DNA of 9,007 nt, from the NCBI GenBank assembly GCA_947483455.1, contig CANKNK010000053.1, positions 1 to 9,007 of the forward strand, written 5' to 3'. Shown here piece by piece: positions 6,352 through 9,007 of the stretch. The notes under the pieces were generated by a model. That model was not told the DNA's origin and did not search any database. It saw nothing but the letters and a program-made list of their open reading frames with translations. Positions within the stretch are counted from its first letter, which is position 1. Every line of letters starts with the position of its first letter. Both the position numbers and the translations under genes were made by a program. This DNA is from Comamonadaceae bacterium. GTDB lineage: Bacteria > Pseudomonadota > Gammaproteobacteria > Burkholderiales > Burkholderiaceae_C.

Positions 6352-7038
6352 CTAGCGCCCGGGCGTGTCCCAAAAGGCGGAGGCTCGCAACAAGCGCTCC
6401 ATATCGCGCTTGACTTTGGGAGCCTGATCGACATCCATCCGGGCTGGAAAACGCATCATCCAGTTACCCAAGGGATCGACTACGTACAAATGGTCTTGCA
6501 AAGCAGCACCCTGCTCCGGTCGTAACCAGGTTTGCAGTGGTGCCGCAGACACGCGCACGACCGTCGCAGTGGCCAAAGCGGGCAGCAGACTTGGCGCAAT
6601 AGCCGTGTCATCCGTGACCAGCCACACCCAATCGACACGGTCTTTTTCCTTGCCAAGGCCTTCGCGCAATTGGCGCTGCATGTACAAATGGTGCTGGCAC
6701 TGCGCCTGGCAGTCACCGCCGGCCACACTGATCAAGAGCCACTGGCCTTTGAGGGCGCGCAAATTGGTCTGCTTACCGCCCATCTCCAGCGCCTGCAGGT
6801 CCGGCAAAGGGGCTTGCGGATCAATAAGGGGGCCGAAATTTTGGCGCGCCTGCGGCCGCACCAGGTAATAGGTGACATACGAGGCCACCACGGGTGCAGC
6901 GCACACCAGCAAGACCAACAACATCTTCCAGCGGCCCATTCGGGTATGGGCGGCGTTCGCGGCCATGTCTTGCGGCGCGGGCATGGAATGCACCGTCAGG
7001 CCCAGTGGCTGGTCGCTTGAACTCTCAGTGGGGGCCAT
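6352..7038 (-). CDS. Membrane-anchored thioredoxin-like protein of the cytochrome oxidase assembly cluster (CxxxC)
   Basis: I do not recognise an experimentally named family. From the ATG at 7038 the protein has 228 residues: a polar N-terminal tail (1-37), one transmembrane helix at about 38-60 (MLLVLLVCAAPVVASYVTYYLV), then a periplasmic domain. That domain has features of a thioredoxin/SCO fold: LKGQWLLISVAGGDC leading to C110-x3-C114 at the place where SCO has CxxxC, followed by an amphipathic helix, a strand WVWLVTD at 137-143, and LYVVDPLGNWMMRF at 184-197, resembling the late SCO strand pair. H183 lies before that strand but is not at the SCO spacing. Such proteins are common between SURF1 and COX15 in betaproteobacteria and are usually left hypothetical. 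The start overlaps the end of SURF1 by 14 nt. A copper or redox role in oxidase assembly is an inference. Confidence 0.8.
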   Translation of the reverse strand: MAPTESSSDQPLGLTVHSMPAPQDMAANAAHTRMGRWKMLLVLLVCAAPVVASYVTYYLVRPQARQNFGPLIDPQAPLPDLQALEMGGKQTNLRALKGQWLLISVAGGDCQAQCQHHLYMQRQLREGLGKEKDRVDWVWLVTDDTAIAPSLLPALATATVVRVSAAPLQTWLRPEQGAALQDHLYVVDPLGNWMMRFPARMDVDQAPKVKRDMERLLRASAFWDTPGR

Positions 7039-7783
7039 GGCTTGCAATATCCCGGGAAGTAGCCGCAGGGCGGCGAAAAATGTGAAACCACAGGTACAAG
7101 CCTGCTATCAGCGCGGACAGCGCAAACCACTGGAATGCATAGCCATAGTGCTTTTCAATACCAAAATTGACCACCGGCCATTGCCGACGCAGCCCCTGGC
7201 TGGGCGGTCCTGACTCGCGTACGGTGAAGGCCGCGAGTGGCAATCCGGTTTGAACCCGGTATTGGTCTAAGTCCAGATTTTGCCGTATCGGCCCCTCGCC
7301 CGGCGCACCGGGGGCATAGAGCTTGGAAGGCGCAAGGGCAATGTCGCCATCGACCGCGACCACACCCGCAGGCGTTTGGACCTCGGGCAACTGCTCGCGC
7401 GCTTCAAAATTGCGTGGCACCCAACCGCGCTGCACCATCAGTACCTGGCCTTGCGGCTCCAAACGCAAAGGCGTAAGGACAAAAAAGCCCACTTTGGCAT
7501 CCATTTGGCGGTTGTCCAAGTACACCGTATCGTCGGGCAACCACCTACCTGTCAGGTGTACCGGGTGGTACAGCACACCACTTTCCTGCATGCGGCCCTG
7601 GGCGGCCAGCGCCAGCGTCGCGGCATTGTCCAATGGTGACTTGCCTGCTTGCGTCTGCATAGCGGCCTGCAAGCCTTCTTTTTGGGCGGCACGGTCCAAT
7701 TGCCAAAATCCCAGCGCCACGCCCAGCAAGCTGAAAAAAACAGCGGCTGCCGTCACGCGATAGAACTTCGGGTCACGATTCAA
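7025..7783 (-). CDS. SURF1 family cytochrome oxidase assembly protein
   Basis: SURF1/Shy1 proteins aid cytochrome c oxidase biogenesis, probably by handing heme A to subunit I. The architecture is standard: a transmembrane helix at about 9-27, immediately followed by GFWQLDRAAQKE (25-36), a large periplasmic domain containing LTGRW (77-81), YLDNR and GFFVLTPL (88-105) and VQRGWVP (117-123), and a C-terminal helix from KHYGYAFQWFALSA (211-224) to about 236. The length of 252 is normal. The start is TTG at 7783. No ATG or GTG exists near the first helix in this frame, and AGGA lies seven bases upstream of the TTG, which supports it. The gene heads the minus-strand assembly operon and starts 15 bp from the divergent small gene at 7799. 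Confidence 0.94.
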   Translation of the reverse strand: MNRDPKFYRVTAAAVFFSLLGVALGFWQLDRAAQKEGLQAAMQTQAGKSPLDNAATLALAAQGRMQESGVLYHPVHLTGRWLPDDTVYLDNRQMDAKVGFFVLTPLRLEPQGQVLMVQRGWVPRNFEAREQLPEVQTPAGVVAVDGDIALAPSKLYAPGAPGEGPIRQNLDLDQYRVQTGLPLAAFTVRESGPPSQGLRRQWPVVNFGIEKHYGYAFQWFALSALIAGLYLWFHIFRRPAATSRDIASHGPH

Positions 7784-7798
7784 AAGATAATCCTGTCC

Positions 7799-8020
7799 AT
7801 GAGTTACTTTGTTGCCTTGGGCTTTTTAGCCGTCCTTGCCAGTTTGGCCACTGCCTTATTTTTCATGTTGCGCGGCGGAACCGGGGGGCCTCACAAGTCG
7901 CGACGCATGGCAAGGGCATTGGCGGTACGGGTGGGCGTTTCAATTTTGCTCTTTGCCTGCATTCTTTTGTCCTGGCAGGCCGGCTGGATTCAACCCACTG
8001 GCATACCCCCTGGGGCTTAA
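7799..8020 (+). CDS. Small twin transmembrane protein, DUF2909-like
   Basis: The product is a 73-residue protein with two hydrophobic helices (about 3-24 and 42-62) joined by a basic loop (PHKSRRMARALAVRVG). It resembles the DUF2909 family of unknown function, which typically sits between coxC and SURF1 in betaproteobacteria and is suspected, not shown, to help oxidase assembly. The ATG at 7799 gives the family-like start MSYFVALGFLAVLASL. The same frame extends upstream to 7649, but only across SURF1 coding sequence, so that extension is rejected. No clear Shine-Dalgarno sequence precedes the ATG. GATAAT at 7786-7791 resembles a -10 box and would give an almost leaderless transcript. It is the only plus-strand gene in the oxidase region. 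Confidence 0.83.
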   Translation: MSYFVALGFLAVLASLATALFFMLRGGTGGPHKSRRMARALAVRVGVSILLFACILLSWQAGWIQPTGIPPGA

Positions 8021-8044
8021 GCACAACGCCACTTGGCGCCAAAC

Positions 8045-8071
8045 AAAAAGGCACCTCACGGTGCCTTTTTT
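8045..8071. terminator. Bidirectional rho-independent terminator between DUF2909-like gene and coxC
   Basis: GGCACC (8050-8055) and GGTGCC (8060-8065) form a stem with loop TCAC, extended by five A's on the left and a run of six T's at 8066-8071. Because A- and T-runs flank the stem symmetrically, it should stop both the plus-strand DUF2909-like transcript and the minus-strand coxC transcript, whose stop codon is at 8086. Confidence 0.88.
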
Positions 8072-8085
8072 GCGTCCGCAAGGCC

Positions 8086-8967
8086 TTACATCCAGTAGAC
8101 CAGAATGTACAAACCGAGCCAGACCACGTCCACAAAGTGCCAATACCAGGCAGCACCTTCAAAACCGAAATGGCGCTCCGGGCTGAAATGGCCTTTTTGC
8201 AAGCGCAGGGTGATGAACAAAAGCATCAACATGCCCACGAACACGTGAAAGCCATGAAAACCGGTCAGCATAAAGAAGGTGGAGCCGTAAATCCCGGAGC
8301 TGAGCTTGAGGTTGTACGCCGTGTAAGCATGGTAGTACTCATAGCCCTGAACGATTAAGAAGGTAATACCCAGCAGCACCGTCAGCCACATAAAGCCAAC
8401 GGTTTTGCTGCGATTGCCATCGATCAGCGCGTGGTGCGCGATAGTAAGGGTGACACCCGAGCTCAGCAACAAGGCGGTATTGATCGTGGGCAACCAAAAC
8501 GGGCCCATGGTGGTGAAAGGCTCGATGATGCCGGCAGGCGATGCGGTTACCCCGGCAGCCAAGCTCGGCCAGACGGATTTGAAACCAGGCCATAAAAGTG
8601 CGTTGTCCAAGCTGCCCAGCGCGGGCACTGAGTGCGAGCGGGCCCACCACAGGGCGCTGAAGAAAGCGCCAAAGAACATCACTTCCGAAAAGATGAACCA
8701 GCTCATGCTCCAGCGGAAAGACAGGTCAATTTTGCGACCATACTGACCGGTTTCACTTTCGTGGACAGCCTCTCCAAACCACTGAAAAAGCACGTAAAAC
8801 AAAAATAACATGCCAAAGGTCAAGGAGTAACGGCCCCAAGCTACCCCATTGATCCACTGGCCCGCACCCAAGATCACGAAGAACAAAGCCAGCGACGCCA
8901 TGAAGGGATGGCGCGAAGGCTGGGGAACAAAATAATACGGTTTTGCGCCGTGTGCAGTACTACTCAT
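8086..8967 (-). CDS. coxC: Cytochrome c oxidase subunit III
   Basis: This is the seven-helix subunit III of an aa3-type heme-copper oxidase in the inner membrane. It contains no metal centre but stabilises subunit I turnover. Recognisable segments are YYFVPQPSRHPF near the N-terminus, WSMSWFIFSEVMFFGAFF at about 86-103 with the conserved glutamate E95, LLLSSGVTLTIAHHAL at 166-181, GSTFFMLTGFHGFHV at 228-242 and the C-terminal WYWHFVDVVWLGLYILVYW. The length of 293 is typical of betaproteobacteria. ATG at 8967 has GGAG five bases upstream. Subunits I and II and the CtaG assembly factor would be expected upstream, beyond the right edge. The 40 bases from 8968 to the edge show no feature besides this ribosome binding site. 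Confidence 0.97.
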   Translation of the reverse strand: MSSTAHGAKPYYFVPQPSRHPFMASLALFFVILGAGQWINGVAWGRYSLTFGMLFLFYVLFQWFGEAVHESETGQYGRKIDLSFRWSMSWFIFSEVMFFGAFFSALWWARSHSVPALGSLDNALLWPGFKSVWPSLAAGVTASPAGIIEPFTTMGPFWLPTINTALLLSSGVTLTIAHHALIDGNRSKTVGFMWLTVLLGITFLIVQGYEYYHAYTAYNLKLSSGIYGSTFFMLTGFHGFHVFVGMLMLLFITLRLQKGHFSPERHFGFEGAAWYWHFVDVVWLGLYILVYWM

Positions 8968-9007
8968 TTCAGCTCCATTTTTCCAAATTCAACTCGAAGA
9001 ACGCCGT

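Noticed and set aside
1..9007. Search for a mobile element, CRISPR array, defence cassette or tRNA
   Set aside because: No transposase-like frame, regularly spaced repeats, cloverleaf-like sequence or attachment duplication was seen. The window reads as conserved core chromosome.

Overview
This looks like a chromosomal segment from a betaproteobacterium, most likely Burkholderiales and probably the Comamonadaceae (Rhodoferax/Polaromonas type). The evidence is the order coxC - small twin-TM protein (opposite strand) - SURF1 - thioredoxin-like membrane protein - ctaA (COX15) - ctaB (COX10) - SCO - rpoH, a fairly high GC content, and protein sequences typical of that group. The placement rests on recalled family resemblance, not on a search.

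Left part (1-2470, all minus strand): the first 157 residues of a glutathione S-transferase-like protein running off the left edge, then an EamA-type amino-acid/metabolite exporter, then an RcnA-type nickel/cobalt efflux protein with a histidine-rich loop. These look like independent accessory or housekeeping genes rather than one operon.

Middle (2471-3642): a 107-bp divergent control region separates rcnA (minus) from rpoH (plus), the gene for the heat-shock sigma factor sigma-32. A perfect CIRCE element (TTAGCACTC-N9-GAGTGCTAA, the HrcA operator) lies across the probable rpoH promoter. The repressor-type (HrcA) and activator-type (sigma-32) heat-shock circuits therefore appear wired together here. 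rpoH ends at a strong hairpin terminator shared with the convergent SCO gene.

Right part (3642-8967): the assembly half of an aa3-type cytochrome c oxidase locus. On the minus strand, SURF1, a CxxxC thioredoxin-like membrane protein, heme A synthase (ctaA), heme O synthase (ctaB) and a SCO copper chaperone form a tight, mostly overlapping operon. Heme B is farnesylated by CtaB, oxidised to heme A by CtaA and probably delivered with help from SURF1, while SCO serves the CuA site. Oxidase subunit III (coxC) lies upstream on the same strand. It is separated from the assembly operon by a bidirectional terminator and by a small DUF2909-like gene on the plus strand that starts only 15 bp from the SURF1 start.

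I saw no tRNA, rRNA, CRISPR, insertion sequence, phage or defence system. No stretch over 300 bases lacks a gene. The most interesting signals are regulatory: the CIRCE element at rpoH, and a 10-bp-arm inverted repeat that wraps the ribosome binding site of the GST gene.
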